A stretch of DNA of 64,000 nt. It comes from Candidatus Krumholzibacteriia bacterium. GTDB taxonomy: Bacteria > Krumholzibacteriota > Krumholzibacteriia > LZORAL124-64-63. The position numbers were made by a program, and so were the translations under genes. The stretch's first letter is position 1; the number at the start of each line of letters is the position of its first letter. The notes beneath the pieces were generated by a model. The model ran no database searches, was not told where the DNA came from, and was given only the letters and a program-made list of their open reading frames with translations. The DNA is taken from assembly GCA_016744705.1 (NCBI GenBank), contig JADGDU010000006.1, positions 20,119 through 84,118 of the forward strand, given 5' to 3'. This document shows, piece after piece, positions 8,978 to 18,530 of the stretch.

Positions 8978-11160
8978 GCCGCTTTCCTGATTTCAGCACC
9001 GTGCCTTTCCGCAATGGATCCACCGATGCCAAGGCCGAGCTTCCCGTTTGGGAAGAAAGCTTCAACCAGAGCACCGGCAGCCAACCTGTTGATTGCCAGT
9101 GGCTCACCAACGAACAAATCAAAGTCAAGCCCCTGTACACCGCCAAGGATACCAAAGGCTTGGAGCACATCAAATTTGTGGCCGGTCTGCCTCCCTTTTT
9201 GCGGGGACCTTATGCCACCATGTATGTGACCCGGCCCTGGACCGTACGGCAATATGCTGGTTTTTCCACGGCTGAAGAGAGCAACGCTTTTTACCGGCGC
9301 AATTTGGCTGCGGGACAAAAAGGATTGTCCGTGGCCTTTGATCTGGCCACCCACCGGGGTTATGACAGCGATCATCCCCGGGTGGTTGGAGATGTGGGAA
9401 AAGCCGGTGTGGCCATTGATTCAGTTTTGGATATGAAGGTTCTCTTCGACCAGATTCCTCTGGACCGTATGTCGGTATCCATGACCATGAACGGTGCTGT
9501 GTTGCCAATCATGGCGTTCTACATTGTGGCGGCCATGGAGCAAGGTGCCGATCTGGACAAACTGGCAGGCACCATCCAGAACGACATCCTCAAAGAATAC
9601 ATGGTGCGCAATACCTACATTTATCCGCCCGATTTCAGCATGCGGATCATTGCAGATATATTCTCCTACACAGCCACCAAAATGCCCAAGTTTAACAGCA
9701 TTTCCATCAGTGGTTACCACATGCAAGAGGCCGGAGCCACCGCTGATCTGGAATTGGCATACACTTTGGCCGATGGTTTGGAATATGTGAGGACAGGCCT
9801 CAAATCTGGTCTGCCCATCGACAAATTTGCTCCCCGGTTGTCGTTCTTCTGGGCAGAGGGCATGAACTACTTCATGGAGATGGCCAAACTACGGGCCGGC
9901 CGGTTGTTATGGGCCAAGCTCATCAAACAGTTTGATCCGCAAACGGCCAAGGCCATGGCTTTGCGCACTCACAGCCAGACCAGTGGTTGGTCCCTGGCTG
10001 AACAGGATCCTTTCAATAACATTGCCCGTACTTGCATTGAAGGTATGTCTGCGGCTCTGGGTCACACCCAATCGCTGCACACCAATGCCCTTGATGAAGC
10101 CATCGCTCTGCCCACGGAATTTTCGGCGCGCATTGCTCGCAATACCCAGCTTTTCCTTCAGGATGAAACGGGAATTTGCCGCACAGTCGATCCCTGGGGC
10201 GGTTCGTATTATCTTGAGAGCTTGACGGATCAGATCATGCGCAAAGCCTGGGCGCACATCGAAGAGGTTGAGCAGCACGGGGGCATGGCTGCGGCCATCA
10301 GCACCGGGTTGCCGAAGATGCGTATTGAAGAAGCCAGCGCCCGCCGGCAGGCTCATATCGATTCCGGATCTGAAGTCATTGTCGGGGTGAACAAGTACCG
10401 GCTGGATAAAGAAGATCCCATCGAGATTTTGGAAGTCGACAACACAGAAGTGAGGCGCCAACAGGTGGCTCAGCTGGAACAACTGCGTGACCAACGCGAC
10501 GGTACGGCCGTGGCCTCAGCCCTGGATGCCTTGACAGCTTGTGCTGAAACCGGAGAAGGCAACTTGCTGACTCTGGCTGTGGAAGCTGCCCGGTTGCGCG
10601 CCACTTTGGGAGAAATTTCCGACGCCTGTGAAAAGGTGTGTGGACGGCATCAAGCCGAAATCCGCACCATCAGCGGCGTTTATTCCGCCGAATTCGGGGA
10701 GGGTGTTGAAATCGATAAAGTCAGCGCAATGATCAAAAGCTTTGAAGATCATGAAGGCCGCCGTCCGCGTATTCTGGTGGCCAAAATGGGACAGGATGGG
10801 CACGACCGTGGAGCCAAGGTGGTAGCCACAGCCTTTGCCGATCTGGGTTTCGATGTGGATGTGGGACCCTTGTTCCAGACTCCCGAAGAAACAGCCCGTC
10901 AAGCGGTGGAAAACGATGTGCACATCATTGGCATGAGCAGTTTGGCTGCGGGGCACAAGACGTTGTTGCCGGCACTTATTGATGAACTGAAGAAATTGGA
11001 CCGGGAAGATATTATGGTCATTTGTGGTGGAGTGATTCCAGCACAGGACTATGATTTCTTACGCGAAAATGGGGCGGCGGCTATTTTTGGGCCGGGCACT
11101 GTTATTCCGGTGGCAGCTCAGAAATTGCTGGTGGAATTGAACCGGCGATTGGGATTCTAA
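8974..11160 (+). CDS. mutB: methylmalonyl-CoA mutase large (catalytic) subunit
   Basis: 728-aa catalytic subunit. The N-terminal barrel carries [17 protein letters not shown] and a substrate-binding region ([11 protein letters not shown]). The C-terminal B12 domain has [15 protein letters not shown] with the cobalamin ligand His610 in DGHDRG, then [10 protein letters not shown] and [11 protein letters not shown], the usual DxHxxG...SxL...GG signature. Length matches bacterial MutB. It begins inside the last codons of mutA (4-base overlap) and ends at a terminator. It needs adenosylcobalamin and the chaperone MeaB, which lies 1.2 kb downstream. Confidence 0.96.
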   Translation: MSRFPDFSTVPFRNGSTDAKAELPVWEESFNQSTGSQPVDCQWLTNEQIKVKPLYTAKDTKGLEHIKFVAGLPPFLRGPYATMYVTRPWTVRQYAGFSTAEESNAFYRRNLAAGQKGLSVAFDLATHRGYDSDHPRVVGDVGKAGVAIDSVLDMKVLFDQIPLDRMSVSMTMNGAVLPIMAFYIVAAMEQGADLDKLAGTIQNDILKEYMVRNTYIYPPDFSMRIIADIFSYTATKMPKFNSISISGYHMQEAGATADLELAYTLADGLEYVRTGLKSGLPIDKFAPRLSFFWAEGMNYFMEMAKLRAGRLLWAKLIKQFDPQTAKAMALRTHSQTSGWSLAEQDPFNNIARTCIEGMSAALGHTQSLHTNALDEAIALPTEFSARIARNTQLFLQDETGICRTVDPWGGSYYLESLTDQIMRKAWAHIEEVEQHGGMAAAISTGLPKMRIEEASARRQAHIDSGSEVIVGVNKYRLDKEDPIEILEVDNTEVRRQQVAQLEQLRDQRDGTAVASALDALTACAETGEGNLLTLAVEAARLRATLGEISDACEKVCGRHQAEIRTISGVYSAEFGEGVEIDKVSAMIKSFEDHEGRRPRILVAKMGQDGHDRGAKVVATAFADLGFDVDVGPLFQTPEETARQAVENDVHIIGMSSLAAGHKTLLPALIDELKKLDREDIMVICGGVIPAQDYDFLRENGAAAIFGPGTVIPVAAQKLLVELNRRLGF

Positions 11161-11186
11161 TTCCCCAAATGACCTGACCTGAATGG

Positions 11187-11220
11187 AACCGTCCCGAACT
11201 TCGGGACGGTTCATTTTTTT
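11187..11220 (+). terminator. rho-independent terminator after mutB
   Basis: An 11-bp perfect stem (11187-11197 with 11201-11211, 3-nt loop ACT) followed on the plus strand by CA and a run of seven T. It separates mutB from the convergent Nudix gene. Confidence 0.88.
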
Positions 11221-11227
11221 GGGATCA

Positions 11228-12085
11228 TCATTTTGCCACGGGAGGATGCAGCCCACTGAGCAAGTTGAGATATTCCGCATCATCGGGACCCAGATAGCCG
11301 TGGCGAATGAGGAAATCGGTGATCACTAAGTTGCAGTTCAGCTTGAATTGGTCCGTATCCCGGACTATTTCCATGACCTTCTGTACGGGCCAGAGGTGGA
11401 AGCTTTCCACTTCTCCATCGGTGCAACGGGGCTCAAAATTTTCCGGCAATTCCAGGTCATAGCAGAAGAGGGTGAAGGGATGAAATCCCTTACTTGTATC
11501 GACATTGTAACTGACGGCACCCACGGGCACAGCCCGGGCAGCCAGGGAGTCTGAAACTGCGGCTTCTTCCCAACACTCCTTAGCAAGGTTTTCGGCCAAA
11601 CTGAGGCCAAAAGGCACGCCGCCGGCTACAAAATTATCCAAACAACCAGGATAGTTGATACGGTTCTGGGCCCGCCGGGCAATCCAGATTTTCAAGCCGT
11701 CTCCAGAGCGTACGTAGCCATTTATGTGTTGGCCGTAAGACCGGATACCAAACAATGGAGCCTGGGCCCGGTCCATCACAAGGAGGGGCTGATGGTGGAA
11801 TTCTTCCGTGACCGAATACAACTCTCCATGCATTTTTTGAATGACTTTTTCGTCCACCAGTTGTTGGAGGATGGCGGCCACCGCGGCGCTGCGTTCTTCC
11901 AAATCAGAAGTGGCGACCATGAGGGTCACGGAGGAGGAGGTCACTCTGAAAGCATCGGGCCAGCGGTGGAGAGTTTGCGCAAATTTGGGCCTAATCTTGC
12001 CCACAGAGAAACCATCGATAATGAAGGGAATAAAATCCTCTGGATGGTGTTGGTTGCAGGCTTTGATGTGGCGCATGAATCCCAT
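11228..12085 (-). CDS. Nudix hydrolase with N-terminal DUF4743-like domain
   Basis: 285-aa protein. Residues 1-110 resemble the DUF4743 region found before Nudix domains in plant NUDX20/24 and yeast YJR142W proteins. Residues about 120-285 are the Nudix fold. The Nudix box is GGVPFGLSLAENLAKECWEEA, a divergent form (KE for RE, no Glu at the sixth position) that is nonetheless usual in this subfamily. Family members act on damaged thiamine diphosphate, so housecleaning of oxidised cofactor is the best guess, not shown here. It sits alone on the minus strand between mutB and meaB. No strong ribosome site is visible; Met4 is an alternative start. Confidence 0.82.
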   Translation of the reverse strand: MGFMRHIKACNQHHPEDFIPFIIDGFSVGKIRPKFAQTLHRWPDAFRVTSSSVTLMVATSDLEERSAAVAAILQQLVDEKVIQKMHGELYSVTEEFHHQPLLVMDRAQAPLFGIRSYGQHINGYVRSGDGLKIWIARRAQNRINYPGCLDNFVAGGVPFGLSLAENLAKECWEEAAVSDSLAARAVPVGAVSYNVDTSKGFHPFTLFCYDLELPENFEPRCTDGEVESFHLWPVQKVMEIVRDTDQFKLNCNLVITDFLIRHGYLGPDDAEYLNLLSGLHPPVAK

Positions 12086-12115
12086 GGAGAGGCTTTCGTT
12101 TTGAGATGAGGTGTT

Positions 12116-12142
12116 CCCCCGGCTGGAAATTCCTGCCGGGGG
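12116..12142 (-). other. strong stem-loop in the leader of the Nudix gene
   Basis: Eight G-C-rich pairs (12116-12123 with 12135-12142), a T/T mismatch, two more pairs and an AAATT loop. There is no T tract on either strand, so it is not a simple terminator. It lies 31 bases upstream of the Nudix start and would be in its 5' leader. The rest of the 12086-12367 gap shows nothing I can name. Confidence 0.45.
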
Positions 12143-12367
12143 TACATCCTACTTCTTTAGCAGTTTGATCTCCATTGTTTCCGGAGCTTTTCTTTCATGG
12201 TCATGATTAAAATTTTTCTTCTCCTGCGTTACGGTTTGTAGCAACTTCGATGTATGATAAGAGTCACGGCACAGGAAAACGTGAACCGTATTGATTGAAA
12301 ATTATTATCAACCGTGCTAAATGGTTGTTAGCTTTTAGATCCCAACAGATCTTCCTACGGATGGATT

Positions 12368-13471
12368 ATGGCAGACAAGAGTCCAAAAAAGAACCAACCT
12401 TCCGCTCTGAATGTGATGCCCGGTGTTGATGCCAGTCACGATGGATTGGCTGATGGCGCCTCTGTAGCACAACAGAAAGGAAGTCGCCGCCGATTGCTTT
12501 CGGCTGAGCAGTACATTGAGGGTGTCTTGTCCGGAGACAGGGTGCTTCTGGCCCGGGCTATAACTTTGGTGGAGTCGGGGGCTGCGGCTCATCAAAAGGT
12601 AGCCCAGGAAGTCCTGACAGCCTTGCTGCCCCAGCGCAAGCCGGCTCGGCGGGTGGGTATCACCGGGGTTCCCGGAGCGGGTAAAAGCACCTTCATCGAA
12701 TCCCTTGGCACAACTCTCGCCTCTCAGGGGCTCAAGGTGGCAGTGCTGGCCGTGGATCCTTCCAGCAGCCTCACCGGGGGCAGCATCCTGGGCGATAAAA
12801 CCCGCATGGAAAAACTGGCGGCCGAACCAAACGCCTTCATCCGACCTTCTCCCAGCAGTGGAACCCTTGGCGGTGTAGCCCGCAAAACCCGCGAAACGAT
12901 GATGCTTTTCGAGGCGGCCGGGTACGATGTGATTTTGGTGGAAACCGTGGGTGTGGGCCAGAGTGAAATTCTGGTACGCAGCATGGTTGATTTTTTCCTG
13001 CTCATTCTCATCTCGGGAGCTGGGGACGAACTCCAGGGTATTAAAAAAGGGGTGGTGGAAATCGCCGATGCCATCCTCATCAACAAAGCTGATGGCCCGG
13101 GAAGACAAGCTGCCCTGTATGCGCGTTCCGAATTCGAGCGGGTGCTTCATTACCTACGCCCCGCCACCGAAGGCTGGCAAACAAAGGCTTTTAATTCTTC
13201 GGCCCTGAAGGGTGAAGGTGTCGAAGCTATCTGGTCGGTGATCTCGAAATTTGATGAAATCACTCGCGCCTCCGGTGTGCATAAAAGTCGCCGCATGGAA
13301 CAGGAAAGACAGTGGCTTCACGATTTAGTCCGGGAAGGACTATCTGATTTGTTCCAACAGAATCCTGACGTCCAAGAGCAGATGTCCGGGTTGGAAGATC
13401 AAGTCTCGAAAGGTGAACTTCCGGCTACCACGGCAGCTCGCTTGTTGCTGGATGCGTTCACCAATAATTAG
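12368..13471 (+). CDS. meaB: methylmalonyl-CoA mutase GTPase chaperone MeaB (ArgK)
   Basis: G3E-family P-loop GTPase of 367 aa that loads adenosylcobalamin and protects or repairs methylmalonyl-CoA mutase. The P loop GVPGAGKS is at residues 100-107, the conserved LAVDPSSSLTGGSILGDKTRM follows, then ETVGVGQSE and the base-recognition NKADG. An N-terminal extension of about 35 residues is weakly conserved and low in complexity. The protein belongs functionally with mutA-mutB; the minus-strand Nudix gene has come between them. An overlapping minus-strand frame (12335-13150) is a shadow. Confidence 0.94.
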   Translation: MADKSPKKNQPSALNVMPGVDASHDGLADGASVAQQKGSRRRLLSAEQYIEGVLSGDRVLLARAITLVESGAAAHQKVAQEVLTALLPQRKPARRVGITGVPGAGKSTFIESLGTTLASQGLKVAVLAVDPSSSLTGGSILGDKTRMEKLAAEPNAFIRPSPSSGTLGGVARKTRETMMLFEAAGYDVILVETVGVGQSEILVRSMVDFFLLILISGAGDELQGIKKGVVEIADAILINKADGPGRQAALYARSEFERVLHYLRPATEGWQTKAFNSSALKGEGVEAIWSVISKFDEITRASGVHKSRRMEQERQWLHDLVREGLSDLFQQNPDVQEQMSGLEDQVSKGELPATTAARLLLDAFTNN

Positions 13472-13481
13472 GACATTTTTC

Positions 13482-14282
13482 ATGATTCACCTGGGGCGCC
13501 TATGGCTGGGAGTTTTTCTGGGAGCATTTCTGCTCTTGGTGATGGCTTCCCCTGTGTGGGCCATGGAGGACAATGAACAATCATGGATCCTTCTGGAACG
13601 AGGCCGCCCCCAAGAGGCCCAGGTGCGCTGCCTTTCCCAAAATGATTTTCTCTCCCGATGGGTTTTGGCCACAGCCGAAAAGCGCATGTCGGCAAAGCCC
13701 ACTGCTCATGACCCGGTGAGCCTGGCAGCCCGGGCCTTTGAGTTGGAAGAATTCCCTACAGCTGCCAAACATTTGCAGTCCCTGATTGATCATGGCGTTT
13801 CTCCTGCTGACGAACTAGCTCTCCGTTTGAATATGGGGGCCTGTCTGGTGGAGATGAATAGTTATGGAGAGGCCGATTTGATGCTCACCCAGGCCATTGA
13901 GCAGGCACACAGCGAAGGGCGGTTGGCGAGCCGATGTTACGGCCAATTCCACAGAGGCCGTGCCCGGGGGCATCTGCAGCAATGGGACTTAGCCGTGGAA
14001 GATCTTCAGGCCACCATTAAGCTGAGCCGCCGTTTGGGGACTCATCGGTGGGCAGCCCTGGCGGCTCTGGCTCTGTCCGATATCAGCCGCTTGAATGAGG
14101 ATCAGGACGATGCACTCTATTGGCTTGAAGCCAGCCTGCAATATTTTCACCACGGGGGATACTTGTCGGGGCAAATTGAAGTTTTGCAGCAATTGGGAGA
14201 CGCCCTATGTGCTATGGAACAGTGCGAAGAAGGACTGCTTTATCTTGAGGAGGCTCGTGCTCTGGCCCAGGCGGGGCCGTAA
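13482..14282 (+). CDS. secreted TPR-repeat protein
   Basis: 266-aa protein of unknown specific role. ATG 13482 is chosen because it gives a signal peptide (MIHLGRLWLGVFLGAFLLLV then AMASPVWA) and AGGA stands upstream. Residues about 75-266 form helix-turn-helix TPR-like pairs (LRLNMGACLVEMNSYGEAD; RGRARGHLQQWDLAVEDL; LLYLEEARALA). Such repeats bind other proteins; the partner cannot be told. The longer frame from 13413 would overlap meaB and is unlikely. It follows meaB by 10 bp and may be transcribed with it. Confidence 0.7.
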   Translation: MIHLGRLWLGVFLGAFLLLVMASPVWAMEDNEQSWILLERGRPQEAQVRCLSQNDFLSRWVLATAEKRMSAKPTAHDPVSLAARAFELEEFPTAAKHLQSLIDHGVSPADELALRLNMGACLVEMNSYGEADLMLTQAIEQAHSEGRLASRCYGQFHRGRARGHLQQWDLAVEDLQATIKLSRRLGTHRWAALAALALSDISRLNEDQDDALYWLEASLQYFHHGGYLSGQIEVLQQLGDALCAMEQCEEGLLYLEEARALAQAGP

Positions 14283-14406
14283 AACCGGACCTTTATGTGA
14301 TGATCATGGCCTTCAATAATCTGCTGAAACAACTGGTTGGATGGCCAGCCTGTGATTAGATTCTGGGAAAGATTTTAGCCTTCAAACCGTGATGAGGATG
14401 GGAACC

Positions 14407-16005
14407 ATGTCCGACAACAGCTTAGGCACCATCGTACTGTATAACACCATGACCGCCTCCAAAGAGAAGCTGGAAACCCTGGAACCAGGGAAGTGTGGCA
14501 TATACTGCTGTGGTCCAACGGTTTACGATTACACTCATCTGGGGAATGCCCGAGCTGCTGTGGTACCCGATCTGATGGTGCGTTTTCTGCGCCACCAGGG
14601 GTACGAGGTAAAGTATGTGCGCAATGTCACGGATATTGATGATAAGATAATTTCCCGCAGCGCGGAACAAGGTGTCTCACCCACGGATTTAGCCGTTCGT
14701 TTTACTGAAGAATATCACAAGGATATGACCGCCCTGAACGCTTTGGATCCCGATGTGGAGCCCAAAGTCAGCGAAACCATCGAAGAAATTATTGCTTTGG
14801 TGAAACAGCTGGTGGACAAGGGGTTGGCCTATGACATGGACGGCGATGTATATTATCGGGTGCCCGATTTTAAGGGTTACGGCAAACTGAGTAATCGCTC
14901 AGTGGAGGAAATGCTTGAATCTGCTGGCAGCCGCATTGATGTGGATCAGCGCAAAGAAACACCTCTGGATTTTGCCCTCTGGAAAGCAGCCAAACCCGGC
15001 GAACCGTCCTGGACCAGCCCTTGGGGTGAAGGCCGTCCTGGCTGGCACATTGAATGCTCTGCCATGAGTTCCAAACATTTGGGTGATAGCTTCGATATCC
15101 ATGGTGGCGGACGTGATCTGATTTTTCCCCATCACGAAAATGAGATTGCCCAAAGCCAGGGTGCTCACGGTGAAGATACCTACGCCAAATACTGGGTGCA
15201 CAATGGATTCATCAATTTTGCAGGCGAGAAAATGTCCAAAAGCCTGGGCAACTTTTTCACCACGCGGGAACTGACGGCCATCTTCCCTCCAGAAACCTTG
15301 CGTTACTATTTGATGACGGTGCACTACCGCAGCGGACTCAACTTCGACCTGGAAGTGACTTGCCCGGCCTGCCACGCGGTTCTGGATAAGGAGCAGCAGG
15401 AAAGCGCCAAGTGCGAGGCCTGTGGTCATGAAACCACATCGGATATTCTCAAAAAACAGGTGCGCTTTCCCAGCCTGGAAGAGGCTGATGACCGTCTGGC
15501 TTATATTTACAGCACTCTTGAGGCGTCCCAAAAATTCCTGGAAACGGCCAAGGCTCCGGGGCAGGACGTGGTCGTGGAAGGTGCCGTGGGCGAAATGCTG
15601 GGTGCTTTCATCGCACATATGGCCAACGATCTCAATAGCAGCGGCGCTCTGGGTGTCTTGAGTAAACCTTTGGGAGAGATCAATGGTCTTTTGGCTTCGG
15701 GAAAAGGTGTGAATAAGGCCTTGCGGTTTGCGATTATTGACCTTTTTGTGAAGTCCATGAAAGAAGTGGCAGAGATTTTGGGTTGCTTCGGAAAAGACCC
15801 GTCCTCCTGGCTTGTGCAGAGGCGGGACATGAAGGCGGCCCGCATTGGTCTGGACACTGACAAAGTTGAGGGATTGCTGATCGAGCGGATCACTGCTCGT
15901 CAGGAAAAAGACTGGTCAGCGGCCGACCGAATTCGTGACGAATTGACAGAGTTGGGTGTTTCGGTACAAGACGGAGCCACCGGTTCCGTTTGGTCATTCA
16001 TTTAA
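14407..16005 (+). CDS. cysS: cysteinyl-tRNA synthetase with zinc-ribbon insertion
   Basis: Class I aminoacyl-tRNA synthetase charging tRNA-Cys. The catalytic HIGH form is THLGNAR; the KMSKS loop is at residues 275-279 (EKMSKSLGN). The catalytic zinc Cys lies in [13 protein letters not shown], with the ECSAMSS and [10 protein letters not shown] motifs following. ATG 14407 has GAGGATGG upstream; an in-frame ATG at 14389 is less well placed. At 532 aa it is longer than the usual 460-480. The excess includes an insertion after [16 protein letters not shown] that has two CxxC pairs (Cys319, 322, 336, 339) 13 residues apart, a typical zinc ribbon, placed where standard enzymes go straight into the tRNA-binding helices. 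Confidence 0.95.
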   Translation: MSDNSLGTIVLYNTMTASKEKLETLEPGKCGIYCCGPTVYDYTHLGNARAAVVPDLMVRFLRHQGYEVKYVRNVTDIDDKIISRSAEQGVSPTDLAVRFTEEYHKDMTALNALDPDVEPKVSETIEEIIALVKQLVDKGLAYDMDGDVYYRVPDFKGYGKLSNRSVEEMLESAGSRIDVDQRKETPLDFALWKAAKPGEPSWTSPWGEGRPGWHIECSAMSSKHLGDSFDIHGGGRDLIFPHHENEIAQSQGAHGEDTYAKYWVHNGFINFAGEKMSKSLGNFFTTRELTAIFPPETLRYYLMTVHYRSGLNFDLEVTCPACHAVLDKEQQESAKCEACGHETTSDILKKQVRFPSLEEADDRLAYIYSTLEASQKFLETAKAPGQDVVVEGAVGEMLGAFIAHMANDLNSSGALGVLSKPLGEINGLLASGKGVNKALRFAIIDLFVKSMKEVAEILGCFGKDPSSWLVQRRDMKAARIGLDTDKVEGLLIERITARQEKDWSAADRIRDELTELGVSVQDGATGSVWSFI

Positions 16006-16016
16006 AAAGGGAAACA

Positions 16017-16895
16017 ATGAAAAAGTTAGTAGTGGTGCTCAGCACCTTTGTGTGCTTGGGTATGCTGGCCTCCTGTGGTGGGGGCAGCCAAGTTGAGAAG
16101 GTTTTGAAATACACGGCCATTCCCGATCAGAATACCACAGAGCTCCAGCAAAAATTTGCACCTCTGACGGCGCATCTTTCGGAAGTTTTGGGCGTCACTG
16201 TTGAATATGTCCCCAGTCGTGATTACCAGGCATCGGTAGAGATGTTCCGGGCCGGAGATATCCAACTGGCTTGGTTTGGCGGATTGACCGGTGTGCAGGC
16301 TCGAGCCGCTGTGCCCGGAGCAAACGCCATTGCCCAGGGTGAAGTGGATCCACAATACTTTTCTTACTTCATCGCCCACCAGGAGACCGGGCTGCAACCA
16401 AGCGACTCATTCCCCGAAGCTATGGCTGAATTTCCTTTCACTTTTGGTAGCGAAAGCAGCACCAGCGGACGCTTGATGCCCGAATTTTTCATCAAAGAGA
16501 ACACCGGCAAAGTGCCTTCTGATTTCTTCACCAAAGGTTTCAGCTTTTCCGGCAGTCATGATAAGACTCTGGCCATGGTCCAATCTGGTCGGTTCCCCTG
16601 TGGCGTGGTGAACTACAAGGTTTATGACAAGAGTGTGGCCGCAGGAAAAACAGACCCTGCCCAATGCATGGTCATTTGGAAAACTCCCACTTATGCCGAC
16701 TATAATTTTACGGCCCATCCTGATTTGGAAACCAAATTCGGAGAAGGTTTCACCGACAAATTGCAAGGGGCCCTTGTTGGCATTACGGATGAAAAACTCC
16801 TGTCAGCATTGCCCCGCAAAAAGCTGATCGCAGCCCAAAATGAAGAGTTTGAGGGCATCGCCAAGGTGGCTCGCCAGCTGGGTATGGTGAGGTGA
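16017..16895 (+). CDS. ABC importer substrate-binding lipoprotein, PhnD family
   Basis: 292-aa periplasmic binding protein with a lipoprotein signal (MKKLVVVLSTFVCLGMLASC, lipid on Cys20). It is of the phosphate/phosphonate/phosphite PhnD type (YTAIPDQNTTELQQKFAPL, DIQLAWFGGLTGVQA, GSESSTSGRLMPEFF). That last stretch is, from memory, shared with a clade annotated as putative selenate-binding proteins, so the ligand may be an oxyanion other than phosphonate. No selD or C-P lyase gene is in the window to decide. ATG 16017 has AAAAAGGGAAAC upstream. It lies 11 bp after cysS and overlaps the ATPase gene by 4 bases. Confidence 0.85.
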   Translation: MKKLVVVLSTFVCLGMLASCGGGSQVEKVLKYTAIPDQNTTELQQKFAPLTAHLSEVLGVTVEYVPSRDYQASVEMFRAGDIQLAWFGGLTGVQARAAVPGANAIAQGEVDPQYFSYFIAHQETGLQPSDSFPEAMAEFPFTFGSESSTSGRLMPEFFIKENTGKVPSDFFTKGFSFSGSHDKTLAMVQSGRFPCGVVNYKVYDKSVAAGKTDPAQCMVIWKTPTYADYNFTAHPDLETKFGEGFTDKLQGALVGITDEKLLSALPRKKLIAAQNEEFEGIAKVARQLGMVR

Positions 16896-17662
16896 AAGCC
16901 GGATGGGGATTTCAGCTCCATGAGGTCTGCGTCAGTTATGGATCCAAGCAAGTCCTGAAGGGGATGAACCTGAAGGTGAAGCCTGGGGAGTCTGTGGCTT
17001 TTTTGGGACCAAGTGGGGCTGGTAAAACCACTTTGTTGCGTTTGTTGAACCGGGCCTTGCGCCCCGATAGCGGTCTGGTTCAGGTGGATGGAAAAAATCT
17101 GGATGATTTGGGTGGAAGTGCCCTGCGCTGCCTGAGGTCGGGCATTGGTTTTGTGCATCAGGATTTGCGTTTGGTGCCCAACCTACGGGTCTCCCAAAAT
17201 GTTCTTTCCGGATCATTGGGACGAAAAGGTTTTATGCGCAGCCTCTTGATGTTTATGAAGCCTTCCTCCGATGATTTATTGGAGGTTCACCGATTACTCG
17301 AGCAGGTGGGAATCCCGGAGGAAATGTTCCAACGGGTTGACCGCCTCAGTGGCGGGCAGCAACAACGGGTGGCGTTGGCCAGGGCTCTCTTTCAAAAACC
17401 GGGCCTCTTGTTGGCTGATGAGCCTGTCTCCAGTGTTGATCCGGCCAGGGCCGCAGATTTGTTGCAGCTCCTGACCAGCATCAATGGCCGTGAAGGCCAA
17501 ACATTGTGCGCTAGCCTGCATGATCCCAAATTGGCCTTACGCTTCTTTCCCCGAGTTGTGGGTTTGCGCGGAGGGCACTGTATTTTCGATAAGCCTTCGG
17601 ACCAAGTTTCCTCTTCAGAAATAGAAGAACTCTACCTGTTGGCTGACGACGATGGCATCTGA
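16892..17662 (+). CDS. ABC importer ATPase, PhnC family
   Basis: 256-aa ATP-binding subunit. Walker A GPSGAGKTT, Q loop VHQDLRL, signature LSGGQQQRVALARAL, Walker B LLLADEPVSSVD, and switch His in CASLHD. It starts with GTG inside the stop of the binding-protein gene (GTGA) and overlaps the first permease gene by 11 bases, so the four transport genes are translationally coupled. Closest named family is the phosphonate importer PhnC. Confidence 0.88.
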   Translation: MKAGWGFQLHEVCVSYGSKQVLKGMNLKVKPGESVAFLGPSGAGKTTLLRLLNRALRPDSGLVQVDGKNLDDLGGSALRCLRSGIGFVHQDLRLVPNLRVSQNVLSGSLGRKGFMRSLLMFMKPSSDDLLEVHRLLEQVGIPEEMFQRVDRLSGGQQQRVALARALFQKPGLLLADEPVSSVDPARAADLLQLLTSINGREGQTLCASLHDPKLALRFFPRVVGLRGGHCIFDKPSDQVSSSEIEELYLLADDDGI

Positions 17663-18530
17663 AGCATATCAGGGACGCCGATCATTTTTACGCCGACCAG
17701 GTTCTCTGGCTTCCGGTGGTTGGGTCTTGGCTTCTTTGGTCGTGGCGGCTTTCGTTTCGGCTCTGAAGCTGAATCTCTTCAGTGGAGACATCTGGCCCAC
17801 CGCTGGTGGGTGGCGATTGGCGGGAGATTTCTTCAGCCAAGCCCTGCATCCCACTTTACACTTTTTAGGGCCCGGTTCACCCAATGGCCTCTGGGCTTTA
17901 CCAGCCCAAGCGTTGGTGGCCGCCGGCAATACTGTGATTTTTGCCGCAACGGCAATGTCGGTGGCTCTGGTTGGAGGTATCATTCTCGGCTTTCTGGGGT
18001 CATCCGTTTGGTGGGACCGGCCAGGAATGTCTTCTCAGCGATTTGGCCCTGGCGTCACTGCTGTGGCGCGCACTTTGATGACGCTCATGCGCTCAATTCA
18101 CGAATTGGTTTGGGCCGTTTTTCTGCTGGCGGCTTTGGGAATGGGAGAGTTGGTGGCCGTGATAGCCATCGCCATTCCCTACACGGGAACCCTTGGCAAA
18201 ATTTTCTCCGAAATGTTGGATGAAGCTCCTGGTGAAGCAGCCGACTCCTTGCGTTTGGCGGGTGCGCCTCTGGGCAGTTGGTATCTTTTCGGCCTGGTTC
18301 CCGGTGCTCTGCCTGACATGTTGGCATACGCTTTTTACCGTTTTGAGTGTGCCTTGCGCAGCAGTGCAGTGCTTGGCTTTTTCGGGTTTCCAACACTGGG
18401 CTATTTCATCAGTGCTTCCTTTGAAAACCTGTATTTTCAAGAGGTTTGGACCTACCTGTATGTGTTGATGGCCCTGATCTTATTGGTGGATTGGTGGAGC
18501 GGTCGTTTGCGAAGGGCTGTGTTGTCATGA
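17652..18530 (+). CDS. ABC importer permease, PhnE family (first)
   Basis: 292-aa inner-membrane permease with about six hydrophobic segments. The coupling-loop region EMLDEAPGEAADSLRLAGAP matches the EAA motif of PhnE-like permeases (EA...LR..GA). ATG 17652 lies within the end of the ATPase gene. The first 25 residues are basic and cytoplasmic. Two different permease genes in a row imply a heterodimeric channel. Confidence 0.85.
   Translation: MASEAYQGRRSFLRRPGSLASGGWVLASLVVAAFVSALKLNLFSGDIWPTAGGWRLAGDFFSQALHPTLHFLGPGSPNGLWALPAQALVAAGNTVIFAATAMSVALVGGIILGFLGSSVWWDRPGMSSQRFGPGVTAVARTLMTLMRSIHELVWAVFLLAALGMGELVAVIAIAIPYTGTLGKIFSEMLDEAPGEAADSLRLAGAPLGSWYLFGLVPGALPDMLAYAFYRFECALRSSAVLGFFGFPTLGYFISASFENLYFQEVWTYLYVLMALILLVDWWSGRLRRAVLS

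Noticed and set aside
12335..13150. Minus-strand frame of 271 codons opposite meaB.
   Set aside because: meaB has all GTPase motifs in the plus frame; the opposite frame has none.
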